This document shows positions 1 through 8,721 of a stretch of 64,000 nucleotides of DNA, in pieces. The position numbers and the translations under genes are program-made. Position 1 is the stretch's first letter. Each line of letters opens with the position of its first letter. Location of the stretch: assembly GCA_028284865.1 (NCBI GenBank), contig JANQQV010000007.1, positions 62,001-126,000 of the forward strand, in the 5' to 3' direction. The notes under the pieces were generated by a model. The model was given only the letters and a program-made list of their open reading frames with translations. It had not been told where the DNA came from and did not search any database. The DNA is from Rhodothermales bacterium. GTDB lineage: Bacteria; Bacteroidota; Rhodothermia; Rhodothermales; UBA10348.

Positions 1-283
1 ACTCTCCTCCTCTTCGCAACGCCCGAACGAATTCCTTGTGGGCCAGGGCATCCATCACCGCCTGGACCTCCCCCTGCACATTGATTTCCCCGGTGGATCC
101 AAAGACATCAATGATGCCCGCACGACGCATGTGCCAATTGACCAGCTTGGCCGCTACGGAGATGTCCCGCAAAAGCCGGGAAAATGCGCCTGTAGAAGAG
201 TCTACTGAGAATTGACGCTCGATAATGAACTGTTCAAGCGTCTTGAACGCTCCGATTTCTTGCAGACCGTTTTCGGGTTGCAT
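1..283 (-). CDS. fbp: Fructose-1,6-bisphosphatase class I, N-terminal part (gene runs off the left edge)
   Basis: Only the first 94 codons lie in the window; the rest is beyond base 1. I read the minus frame by hand from the ATG at 283. It gives a TLEQFIIERQ segment near residue 15, then a SRLLRDISVAAKLV helix, then an INVQGEVQAVMDALA segment. This order matches the start of class I fructose-1,6-bisphosphatases, including the NVQGE element of the AMP/active-site region. The family hydrolyses fructose-1,6-bisphosphate to fructose-6-phosphate in gluconeogenesis, in the cytosol. The catalytic metal-binding residues are outside the window, so integrity cannot be judged. It follows the cysteine desulfurase gene on the same strand after about 190 bases. 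Confidence 0.85.
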   Translation of the reverse strand, partial: MQPENGLQEIGAFKTLEQFIIERQFSVDSSTGAFSRLLRDISVAAKLVNWHMRRAGIIDVFGSTGEINVQGEVQAVMDALAHKEFVRALRRGGE

Positions 284-469
284 GGGCGACGGGTTGGCGG
301 AGGAGACAGGTGTGTATGACGGTAAGATATCCCGCTTCGGCGCGCCCTCCAACCAATGCGATCGACTTTCCCTGTCTGATCGAACCTGATTCAAGAAGAG
401 CACCAATCGGGCATCCCACTATACGTTTGTTCGCTGTGGATGCCTTTCTTCCGAACAACATTCGGAGAG

Positions 470-1609
470 TCAGCTCATCCGGTCCATGACACGGCCAAGT
501 GCAGAAACCGCATCATCAACTTCGTCCGCAGTGGTTTGCGGACCGAACGAGATGCGCAATGCGCCCAGGGCTTGATCACCCGAAATCCCGATCGACTCCA
601 GCACGTGACTCACTTTCATGGTCCCGGAGCTGCAGGCTGAACCAGCTGAAACCGCTATGCCTTCGATATCGAGACCGAGAATCAACATCTCCCCATCAAC
701 GCCGGTCTCCTCCTCTTTGAGAACGAGCAGATTCACGATGTGCGGAGAGCAATCTGATTCCGGTGAAACCAACCGAAAAGGCGTTGGGAGTCTTTCCGTC
801 AGTCCCAAAAGCAAGCGGTGCCGAAGGGACTTGGCGTGTGATACGAATGTCTCCCGCTGTGCATCTGCAAGCTCAAGCGCCTTGGTGATACCGACTGCGA
901 AGGCGATGTTTTCCGTTCCGGATCGACGGCCCTGTTCCTGACCGCCACCCAAAATGAGCGGAGCGTGGGGCACCCCTGCCCTGACGAACAGTAACCCGAT
1001 TCCTTTTGGAGCACCGAATTTGTGGCCAGTCAGTGACAGATAGTCTACCGACTCGACAATAGGCTTCAGATCAAGCGTCCTTGCTCCTTGTGCGGCATCG
1101 GTGTGCACAAGCATGTCCCGTGCTCGGCACCATGCGGAAATGTCCCGTATCGGATTGATCGTCCCCAATTCGTTGTTCACCAGCATGAATGATGCGAGGC
1201 CCAAGCCGGTGGGATCGACAACATCCAATTCCTTTGTCGTGATTCGGCCATCCTGGTTAGTGGCCAGGACATGGTGTTTATCCAGAAGGCGGATTGGTTC
1301 CAGCACAGCCTCGTGTTCTACCGATGAAGTCAACACTCCCAGCTGGCCGGCGGCTTGCGAGGAAAGCACCGTGTTGTTCGATTCGCTCCCTCCCGAAGTG
1401 AACACGATTTCTGCCGGTCCTACGCCCAGGATTCCGGCCACCTTCCCCCTGCACGACTCCAAGGCATGGCGCGCCTTCCGTCCTCGACCATACACCGACG
1501 ACGGATTCCCGAATTCGGTCGTGAACCACGGCATCATGGCATCCAGTACCTCGGGTAGCACAGGGGAGGTCGCTGCGTGGTCAAGATAAATGGAGGTGGG
1601 TGCTGACAT
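470..1609 (-). CDS. Cysteine desulfurase (NifS/IscS-type aminotransferase class V)
   Basis: A 379-residue PLP enzyme that removes sulfur from cysteine as an enzyme persulfide for Fe-S cluster, tRNA or cofactor synthesis. The N-terminus has YLDHAAT at residues 8-14, typical of the family. The PLP lysine is K197 in TGHKFGAPKG, and the sulfur-accepting cysteine is C326 in the SAGSACSSG loop. Length is normal for NifS/IscS. No iscU, sufU or other Fe-S assembly gene is adjacent, so the sulfur acceptor cannot be named. The moaD/moaE pair 12 kb away could also need sulfur, but that link is only a guess. The start is close to the YLDHAAT motif, as usual. Confidence 0.92.
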   Translation of the reverse strand: MSAPTSIYLDHAATSPVLPEVLDAMMPWFTTEFGNPSSVYGRGRKARHALESCRGKVAGILGVGPAEIVFTSGGSESNNTVLSSQAAGQLGVLTSSVEHEAVLEPIRLLDKHHVLATNQDGRITTKELDVVDPTGLGLASFMLVNNELGTINPIRDISAWCRARDMLVHTDAAQGARTLDLKPIVESVDYLSLTGHKFGAPKGIGLLFVRAGVPHAPLILGGGQEQGRRSGTENIAFAVGITKALELADAQRETFVSHAKSLRHRLLLGLTERLPTPFRLVSPESDCSPHIVNLLVLKEEETGVDGEMLILGLDIEGIAVSAGSACSSGTMKVSHVLESIGISGDQALGALRISFGPQTTADEVDDAVSALGRVMDRMS

Positions 1610-1738
1610 GATTGATGGTCAAAGGTCAACCAATGAGACGAGTGACACCGGGCGCAAAGTGGAAGGCGTGCTCGAGGGAAACGTTCCATCGGCTGATTCA
1701 TAGGAGGCGAATTGATCGACCCCAAGCATGGATGATTC

Positions 1739-3037
1739 ATGGACAAGCTCGTAGTTCGCGGTGGCAAGCCACTCACCGGTTCGCTCACCGTCAGCGGCTC
1801 GAAAAACACGGCTCTTCCCCTCATGTCGGCTGCCTTGCTGACCGATGGTCCGGTCGCGCTGAGCAACATCCCGGATCTGAAAGACATCCATACCTTCCGA
1901 CGCGTGATCGAGGTTACAGGGACCACCGTCGATCATTCTCCCGCAACGCATTCCATGACACTGGATGCGAGTACGCTGGAGCGAGCTGAAGCGCCTTACG
2001 AATTGGTGAAGCGCATGCGCGCTTCGTTTTACATGCTGGGTGCTTTGCTGGGTCGCATGGGCCGTGCTCGCGTCTCGCTGCCCGGAGGGTGTGCATGGGG
2101 TCCCCGACCGGTAGACTTGCATATCCAGGGCATGAAAGCTCTCGGGGCAACGATTGATTTGGACCAGGGATATGTCGTCGCCGAGGCTCCTGGAGGCCGG
2201 TTGGCCGGAGGTCGCGTGACCCTTGAACCATCTTCGGTAGGCGCGACGATCAATATCGCCCTGGCGGCATCGTTGGCCAGTGGGTCGTCGGTCATTGAGA
2301 ATGCAGCCATCGAACCGGATGTCGTGCATTTCTGCGAAATGCTCGAAGCCATGGGTGCCCGACTGAATGGGATTGGCACACGCACGCTCGAAATCGAGGG
2401 CGTGGATCGGCTGAATCCGGTGTCGTTCAAGAACTGTCCAGATCGCATCGAGATGGGCACGTTCATGATTGCCGCTGCCATCGCCGGCGTACCCGACCAG
2501 CCCGTCCATATCCTAGGCGGCCGGACCGATCACCTCGGCGACGCTTTTATCGAGGCTTTCGAGCGGACGGGAACGGGATTGACCGTCGAAGAGGATCGCG
2601 TCATCGTGACCGCGCCCGAAGAGCTACGTCCGGTGAGCATCAAAACGGAGATCTATCCCGGTTTCCCCACTGATCTTCAGGCTCAGTGGACGATCCTGAT
2701 GGCGCGCTGCTCCGGCAATTCCAAAGTCCATGAGACCGTTTATCCGGATCGCTTCAAGCACATTCCCGAGCTCCAACGCATGGGTGTCAATGCGATCATC
2801 GTCGGCGATGAAGTAATGATTGAAGGCGGCAAGTCATTCCAGGGGACCAACGTGATGAGCACGGACCTGCGAGCCAGCGTTTCGCTCGTGTTGGCAGGGA
2901 TGGTTGCCGAGGGTGAAACACACGTCCTGCGGGTGTACCACCTGGATCGCGGCTATGAGCGCCTGGAAGAGAAGCTCAGCAACGCCGGCATCGACATCGA
3001 ACGTGTCAGCTACGACGAATGGGCCGATCCAAATTGA
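1739..3037 (+). CDS. murA: UDP-N-acetylglucosamine 1-carboxyvinyltransferase
   Basis: A 432-residue cytosolic enzyme that transfers enolpyruvate from phosphoenolpyruvate to UDP-GlcNAc, the first committed step of peptidoglycan synthesis. The N-terminus shows GSLTVSGSKNTALP with the conserved K22-N23. The active-site loop is LPGGCAWGPRPVDLHI with catalytic C118, so a cysteine-type (fosfomycin-sensitive class) enzyme is predicted rather than the Asp variant. Length matches the family. It is divergent from the cysteine desulfurase, with a 129-base gap holding the promoters, and convergent with the large outer-membrane gene that follows. Confidence 0.96.
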   Translation: MDKLVVRGGKPLTGSLTVSGSKNTALPLMSAALLTDGPVALSNIPDLKDIHTFRRVIEVTGTTVDHSPATHSMTLDASTLERAEAPYELVKRMRASFYMLGALLGRMGRARVSLPGGCAWGPRPVDLHIQGMKALGATIDLDQGYVVAEAPGGRLAGGRVTLEPSSVGATINIALAASLASGSSVIENAAIEPDVVHFCEMLEAMGARLNGIGTRTLEIEGVDRLNPVSFKNCPDRIEMGTFMIAAAIAGVPDQPVHILGGRTDHLGDAFIEAFERTGTGLTVEEDRVIVTAPEELRPVSIKTEIYPGFPTDLQAQWTILMARCSGNSKVHETVYPDRFKHIPELQRMGVNAIIVGDEVMIEGGKSFQGTNVMSTDLRASVSLVLAGMVAEGETHVLRVYHLDRGYERLEEKLSNAGIDIERVSYDEWADPN

Positions 3038-3109
3038 TCGGATCGTCGTACCAGGACTCAGACACAGACCCGGTCCCTGGACCCGGACCCAGAACCCCGA
3101 CAACAACGG

Positions 3110-6100
3110 TCAGAACCGGGCGGACAGCTGGAATCGACCCGTGTGAATAGTGGATAGGCCTTCGGGGCTCCGCCCATCGTACCGCAGGGTGGCAGTCATG
3201 ACCTCGGTCAACCGGATGTCCAAGTGAAGGTGCCACATCCAGGACGTCCCTTCTCCCCGGCCTTCAGTCAATTCGAACAGCTGTAAGCCGATAGGGCTTC
3301 CGCCCGTGATGGACGACCGGGACCACTCAACACCTCCCCTCCACGACATTCCTTCGGGAGACCAAAATGCGTCCAATGGGACGCGATGCGTCGTGACCCG
3401 AGCGCCAGATGCATCTTCACGTGCCGTGCCCCAAAGCCATTCGAGTTGCCACCGCCAGCTACCCTGCCGAAGGACACCGCCCGGGCGAAGATCCCAACGA
3501 GAAATCTCATAGTCCCTACTGCTGAAACGCTCCGAATCTGATTGTTCACTTCGGGTCGACACATCCAACGTCAGATCCAGACCTTCTTGAAGCTCCTCGC
3601 GTGCGCTAAGCCCAAATTCTGTCCGTTCCGTGGTTTCTGCGCCTTTCGCCAACTCTGACAAACTCTCGGCGCGAATCAATCGAAGATCGATATCGCGATC
3701 CCTTCTCAGCGGCGTCAGGCCGATGCTCTGCGTCAGACGAACCCTTCCATTGATCGTCTCTCCCACCTGTCTCAATGCCGATCGTCTGAGCAGATAAACC
3801 TGGGCCCGATCTTCCGTTCGAGAGGTCTCACGAAGATCAATGGACGTTCGCCAGGCCAGACGCTTCCATCTCGGCGCATTCGGCCCTGGTGTATGAACCA
3901 GACTCCATCGTGCCTGTGCTGTCGTCACGGATTCGAGCGAATCACTCGGAAACAGGGTCCTCGCATACTCTCCCTCACCCGGAGTGGTCTCCGGAAAGAA
4001 CTCATCCAATTGAATGCGACCATCTTGGTTGACATCCTGCCAGACAAACTGGCCTCGGTCTGGACCCGTCCGGATGAATACTTCCTGCATGGCTGCTGTT
4101 TGCTCGGAGCGCACATCGTAGGACCACTCCATGATCCCGATGGTTGTCGATCGGACGCGCCCCTGCCACCCAATCAACAACGCCTGCTCAGCATTTCCTT
4201 CAGCCTGCTGAGCTGGGCCCGAGTCGGTCGGGTCGCTCACCAGTCGGGATGTGCGCCAGCCGACCGAAGCTGCCGAACGCACCCGGCCGGACGGCTCCCA
4301 TTCCCAGTTTCCCTGCGCAACCGCCACCCGATTTGCCGCCAACAAGCGAACATCATCGACCACCACATCGTCCTCGAGACGAAGAGAAGTGCTTGTCGCG
4401 ACCCTATGGTGAGACCAGGTACGTCCAACCCCGATTCGTGCGAGACGGTAAGGCATACGCGAGGCAAGGGCCACATCTGATCCACGTGTCACGCTTACAC
4501 CAGATTCCTGCCAACGCTCCATTTCAGCCTCGGCGAATGGCTGCCACAGCTTGGTTTCATCCGTGGCGTCGAGGCGCAACTTGCCGGAAACACGCTCTGA
4601 CCGGAACGCACCCGTTGTTGTCCCACTGGCCAGCATTCTCCCAAAGCTTCCAGAGGCTTCGATACCAAACGGGACAGAGAGGATTGATACGGCCTCCCAC
4701 CTTCGCGACCGGACGGCATCGCCCAAGTCCAGTTGCTGGAACGACAGCGAGATGAGAGAAGAATCGGCTCGATAAAAACGAGCATCGAGTCCATGGATTT
4801 GTTCGGTTGTGCCGGGAAGAATGGCTCCAAATGGATCAATCGCCGGTATGGGAATGCCCCAATCCCGTGCAAACTCAACAGAGCGAATGCGCTCGAAGGT
4901 CTCAAATGCGGCGCTTCGGGATGCTGTGGAGGCCCTGACCATCGATGACCACGATTCCGAGAGCGGAATCCGTTGGCTTTCGAGCTGAACATCCCAAGCG
5001 TTTCCTTCCACCATGGCTGCCGAACCGGCCGCCAGTCGATTCCGATCGAGGACCGAACCGGCAGCTCCCAATGTCACATCGACACCGGGAATAGCATGCA
5101 GACGTAATCGGGCTTCTCCGAGCGATTTTCGCGTCGGGACCGGTAACGTGCGAGCAGCCACGTACGCACCGCCACCAGGACCTACCCATTCGTACGCGAT
5201 TCCTCCCGCTTGCGATGGAATCCTGCGATAATCTCCCAGTCCAGAGCCCACGAATGTAAACGGCACCCGGTAGACTGTTGAGTTTTCACTCAGTGATCCT
5301 GTCGCTTCCCGGTAAACTACCGCACCATCTCCTCTGGATTCGGCGACATACTGCGTGTAGAGGGCCTCAGGATCGAAAGGGACAGCTGTTGCACCATCGA
5401 CTTGCACGATGCCATCAACGCTGGCTGCAACAAGCGCAGAATCCGACTCGGACAGACCCAACTCGTCCACGAAGGCATCGCCGTCTGCTTCTCGAATTCC
5501 GCCAACGGTCAATGTGGCCAAGGGTCGTCCGGTCGTCCTTCCCAGTACGACTTCTGCCTCTGTAAACGACAGCGTTCGAGTGTACCTGTTGGTTGTGTAC
5601 TCGAACTCAACGCGAATACGTCGCTCACGTCCCATGACATGGCGGGACGTGAAGGTGATCTCTCCAAGCGCGTAATCAACCACGTAGTCCGCTTCAGGAC
5701 CGGACTGCAGCAACACGCCGTCCAGGAAAACGCGCTCGGTTCCGGGTAAAACCAGAATGAAGCGTTCGCCAGTGGCGCCATTCAGTCGGTACGGTCCCTG
5801 AACACCATCGAGCACTGGAATGTCCATTGATTGGAACTGTCCACGCGATACGGCAGCTCCGGCCGACACTTGGATTGAACGTACGCCCGGTTGCTGGATG
5901 GACAGCTCGGAAGTCGAAATGGCCGCTCCTTGCAGCTTGCGACGCAGGATGCCGTATCTGGTCTTTTCCAGTGCAGTATCGAAGTCTCCGAGGGTCACGC
6001 TACCTTGACGCGATTCAAATCCGATGCGGATGCGATCGAATTGATCGAACTGACGTGTGACGCCTTCCGGCACCAACGGCGTGTCTTCATCGGTCAGCTC

Positions 6101-6718
6101 TGCTTGCAATTGTATACCCGGTGCAACCTCACCTGAAACCTCAAGCTGCAACCCGGACTCTATCTGCGCATTGCGGTTACTCCCTGTCAGCACCCCTCTG
6201 GTCACACGGCCAGATGTCGTCAGCGATTGTGACGCTGAGGTTGTACGGGTGACCGGTCTCGTTGCCGACGCAGCCTCATCGGATGTCCGTTCCCAGAGTT
6301 GATAAGACGGCTGGGCGCTGAGCGGGATATAGCGGTACGATGCAACAACGAGCAGAGTGGAATCACGGGCAACGCGGTTGAACACAACGATTCCCTGGCG
6401 GTGATCGAGCACGTAGTCAGCGGCGGATGCTTTCACCCCATTTATCCAGATAGCCTCGCTTCCGGGTTCAATGAACGCGCGAATCAGGAAGGGTCCGGGA
6501 CCCGTTACCCGCAGCGTATCCGATCGCTCTGGCAAGCGAAAACGGTTCAGCTCATCAGGTAAGATTTCCTCCGAATCGACAGTGGCGCCGGTCGCTGAAG
6601 TTGTTTGCGTCTCTTGGCCACGCACAAGCCTGGGAGCCATCACCAGAATCAACACCACCCAGAAGAACACCCCGAGAGTTCGGATGATCGAGGGGCTGAT
6701 ACGTGACAGGAGTGGCAT
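3110..6718 (-). CDS. Very large predicted outer-membrane/surface protein
   Basis: About 1200 residues. I start at the ATG at 6718 because it gives a clean signal peptide (MPLLSRIS, then a hydrophobic VFFWVVLILVMAP core, cleavage near LVRGQ). The open frame extends 26 codons further upstream. The first third has repeated short beta units with GPYRL, ERVFLDGVLL, ADYVVDYALGEITFT and GRERRIRVEFEY segments. I recall such segments in uncharacterised Bacteroidota/Chlorobi surface proteins. The remainder is rich in alternating polar/aromatic strands ending in HTGRFQLSARF, whose terminal phenylalanine is typical of outer-membrane barrels. It contains a DVNQDGRIQLDEF calcium-loop-like stretch in the second half. 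No function is known to me; a surface or transport barrel is inferred. Confidence 0.75.
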   Translation of the reverse strand: MPLLSRISPSIIRTLGVFFWVVLILVMAPRLVRGQETQTTSATGATVDSEEILPDELNRFRLPERSDTLRVTGPGPFLIRAFIEPGSEAIWINGVKASAADYVLDHRQGIVVFNRVARDSTLLVVASYRYIPLSAQPSYQLWERTSDEAASATRPVTRTTSASQSLTTSGRVTRGVLTGSNRNAQIESGLQLEVSGEVAPGIQLQAELTDEDTPLVPEGVTRQFDQFDRIRIGFESRQGSVTLGDFDTALEKTRYGILRRKLQGAAISTSELSIQQPGVRSIQVSAGAAVSRGQFQSMDIPVLDGVQGPYRLNGATGERFILVLPGTERVFLDGVLLQSGPEADYVVDYALGEITFTSRHVMGRERRIRVEFEYTTNRYTRTLSFTEAEVVLGRTTGRPLATLTVGGIREADGDAFVDELGLSESDSALVAASVDGIVQVDGATAVPFDPEALYTQYVAESRGDGAVVYREATGSLSENSTVYRVPFTFVGSGLGDYRRIPSQAGGIAYEWVGPGGGAYVAARTLPVPTRKSLGEARLRLHAIPGVDVTLGAAGSVLDRNRLAAGSAAMVEGNAWDVQLESQRIPLSESWSSMVRASTASRSAAFETFERIRSVEFARDWGIPIPAIDPFGAILPGTTEQIHGLDARFYRADSSLISLSFQQLDLGDAVRSRRWEAVSILSVPFGIEASGSFGRMLASGTTTGAFRSERVSGKLRLDATDETKLWQPFAEAEMERWQESGVSVTRGSDVALASRMPYRLARIGVGRTWSHHRVATSTSLRLEDDVVVDDVRLLAANRVAVAQGNWEWEPSGRVRSAASVGWRTSRLVSDPTDSGPAQQAEGNAEQALLIGWQGRVRSTTIGIMEWSYDVRSEQTAAMQEVFIRTGPDRGQFVWQDVNQDGRIQLDEFFPETTPGEGEYARTLFPSDSLESVTTAQARWSLVHTPGPNAPRWKRLAWRTSIDLRETSRTEDRAQVYLLRRSALRQVGETINGRVRLTQSIGLTPLRRDRDIDLRLIRAESLSELAKGAETTERTEFGLSAREELQEGLDLTLDVSTRSEQSDSERFSSRDYEISRWDLRPGGVLRQGSWRWQLEWLWGTAREDASGARVTTHRVPLDAFWSPEGMSWRGGVEWSRSSITGGSPIGLQLFELTEGRGEGTSWMWHLHLDIRLTEVMTATLRYDGRSPEGLSTIHTGRFQLSARF

Positions 6719-7023
6719 GAACGGCGTTCCAAACGAGACTGCCGTGCCAACCCGCCTTCCCCTGATCCAGTTTCGTGGGCAGGTTGATTGGCACACACGA
6801 ATCTATCCCCCTTATGCAACGGAAGCTCCATCCGGACGGAGGATCACCTCTTGTGGTACCAGCACTGGAGGTCCTCAGATCGGCTGAAACGCCCGTCGAC
6901 GCTGCAAGGGAAACCCCGTCTTGCCGCATTGTCCGCCAAGGACCTACTTTCTCCTGCGTTCTTCGTCGGTCCGTTCTGATGAAGAACGTCATTGATCCCC
7001 CGCAATCAACGATCCGTGACCCC

Positions 7024-8412
7024 ATGTCAACACCAGGAACCGCCGATCATCCCTGGCGCATTGCCATCATTGGAGCTGGACCCGCAGGATTCTACGCCGC
7101 CGAACACTTTTTCAAGCAGGACGACCTGCATGTTCAGGTGGATGTTTATGATCGCTTGCCCACTCCCCATGGACTGGTTCGGGCCGGTGTTGCCCCCGAT
7201 CACGAGAAGATCAAGAATGTGACCCGGGTCTATGACCGAACGGCTTCCAACCCCGCATTCCGGTTTTTCGGTAATGTGGATTTTGGCAAGCACGTGTCTC
7301 TCGACGACATGAAATCGTTCTATCACCAGATCTACTTCTCCACAGGTGCACAGGTGGATCGACAGCTGGGCATTCCCGGCGAGGATCTCGAGCGGTCACA
7401 TTCAGCCACAGAGTTCGTCGCCTGGTACAACGGTCATCCTGATTTCAGGGACCTCACGTTCGATCTCAGCCAGGAGCGCGTTGCAGTGGTGGGTGTCGGA
7501 AACGTAGCCATCGACGTTGCGCGTATCCTCTGCAAGACCGTGGATGAGCTCAAGACCACGGACATTGCTGACTACGCGCTCGAAGCCCTCGCGGAAAGCA
7601 AAGTCAAAGAAGTCATCCTGATGGGGCGTCGCGGTCCCGCTCAGGCCGCCTTTTCGCTGAAGGAGATCAAGGAGATGGGAGAGCTGGAGGATGCCTCCTC
7701 AGTCACCCTCGAAGACGAAATGACCCTTGACGAGCATTCGGAAGCAGACCTCGAAGCCAACCCGGACCGAATGACCACCAAGAAGCTGGAGGTGCTCAAT
7801 GGTTTCCTCGGTGGCAGCAAGGAAGGTGCGTCAAGAACCTGCCAGATCCGATTCCTCGTGTCACCAGTCGAATTGCTAGATGATGGCACGGGTGCCGTTG
7901 GTGGGATGAAGGTTGGCCGCAACCGGTTGGAGCCCTCCTCCTCCGGACGTCTCGGTGCGCGTGCGACCGGTGAAACGTTTGATTGGCCCGTCGGACTGGT
8001 ATTCCGGTCAGTGGGCTACCGTGGCGTGGCCTTGCCCGACATCCCCTTCAGGGACGACTGGGGAGTAATCCGGAACGACAAGGGCCGGATTCTGGAGGAA
8101 AACGGAGACGTGTTTGAAGGCTGCTACGCTGGAGGCTGGATCAAGCGAGGCCCGACTGGTGTCATCGGAACGAACAAACCCGATGCCGTCGAAACCGTCG
8201 AGTGCATGAGCGAGGACCTTGCTGCAGGCAAGCACTTCTCGCCAGACAGGGACGATGTCGATGCATTTATTCGCTCCCGCCAGCCGGACGTATTCTCCTA
8301 TGACGACTGGCTGAAGTTGAACGAATTGGAGACAGCCAAAGGCGAGGCATCAGGCCGGCCACGGGTCAAGTTCACTTCCGTTCAGGAAATGATCGACGCC
8401 ATCCGGTCCTGA
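7024..8412 (+). CDS. FprA-type ferredoxin/adrenodoxin-NADP+ reductase
   Basis: A 462-residue flavoprotein related to adrenodoxin reductase, mycobacterial FprA and the glutamate-synthase small subunit fold. It moves electrons between NADPH and a ferredoxin. The FAD site is IAIIGAGPAGFYAAE about 12 residues after the chosen start; the NADP site is VAVVGVGNVAIDVARIL followed by MGRRGPAQAAFSLKE. Near the C-terminus are YAGGWIKRGPTGVIGTNK and a long helix, as in FprA. ATG 7024 is chosen because the FAD motif follows at the usual distance; ATG 6979 and further upstream starts are possible. No ferredoxin gene is adjacent. Confidence 0.9.
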   Translation: MSTPGTADHPWRIAIIGAGPAGFYAAEHFFKQDDLHVQVDVYDRLPTPHGLVRAGVAPDHEKIKNVTRVYDRTASNPAFRFFGNVDFGKHVSLDDMKSFYHQIYFSTGAQVDRQLGIPGEDLERSHSATEFVAWYNGHPDFRDLTFDLSQERVAVVGVGNVAIDVARILCKTVDELKTTDIADYALEALAESKVKEVILMGRRGPAQAAFSLKEIKEMGELEDASSVTLEDEMTLDEHSEADLEANPDRMTTKKLEVLNGFLGGSKEGASRTCQIRFLVSPVELLDDGTGAVGGMKVGRNRLEPSSSGRLGARATGETFDWPVGLVFRSVGYRGVALPDIPFRDDWGVIRNDKGRILEENGDVFEGCYAGGWIKRGPTGVIGTNKPDAVETVECMSEDLAAGKHFSPDRDDVDAFIRSRQPDVFSYDDWLKLNELETAKGEASGRPRVKFTSVQEMIDAIRS

Positions 8413-8418
8413 TCCAGG

Positions 8419-8634
8419 TCAGGCAACAGGATTGGCCGAAACGACGGGATAGCCCTCCTCTTCCAGAGCAGCTCGCAGCTTCGGCTCGACGATTCCCCAA
8501 TCCGGCACGTCGATGACGGCTCGGCCGATCTCCACGTCGTGCTTCTCGATTCCTTCCACTTCTGCGATGGTTTCGTCAACAGTCATTTTGCAATGATTGC
8601 AGCTCATTCCGTCGAGCTCGAGTTCGATTTTCAT
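8419..8634 (-). CDS. copZ: Heavy-metal-associated (HMA) copper chaperone, CopZ-like
   Basis: A 71-residue cytosolic metallochaperone with a single HMA fold. The metal site is GMSCNHC (cysteines in MxCxxC) at residues 9-15, followed by the usual VEGI and EEEGYPV elements. Cu(I) is the expected ligand because the next gene upstream on the same strand is a Cu(I) P-type ATPase, 87 bases away. The two probably form an operon in which this protein delivers copper to the pump. It is convergent with the FprA gene, with only six bases between the stops. Confidence 0.88.
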   Translation of the reverse strand: MKIELELDGMSCNHCKMTVDETIAEVEGIEKHDVEIGRAVIDVPDWGIVEPKLRAALEEEGYPVVSANPVA

Positions 8635-8721
8635 GTCCTTGATCAGGATTTGATGGTGTGAGATCGCAACAGGAATCTCCTTCCGGGAGGTTCTGGGAGC
8701 TACGGCTCATTCCGTGTGGCA

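Noticed and set aside
1619-2509. 296-codon open frame opposite murA
   Set aside because: murA on the other strand has all catalytic residues; this frame has none recognisable.
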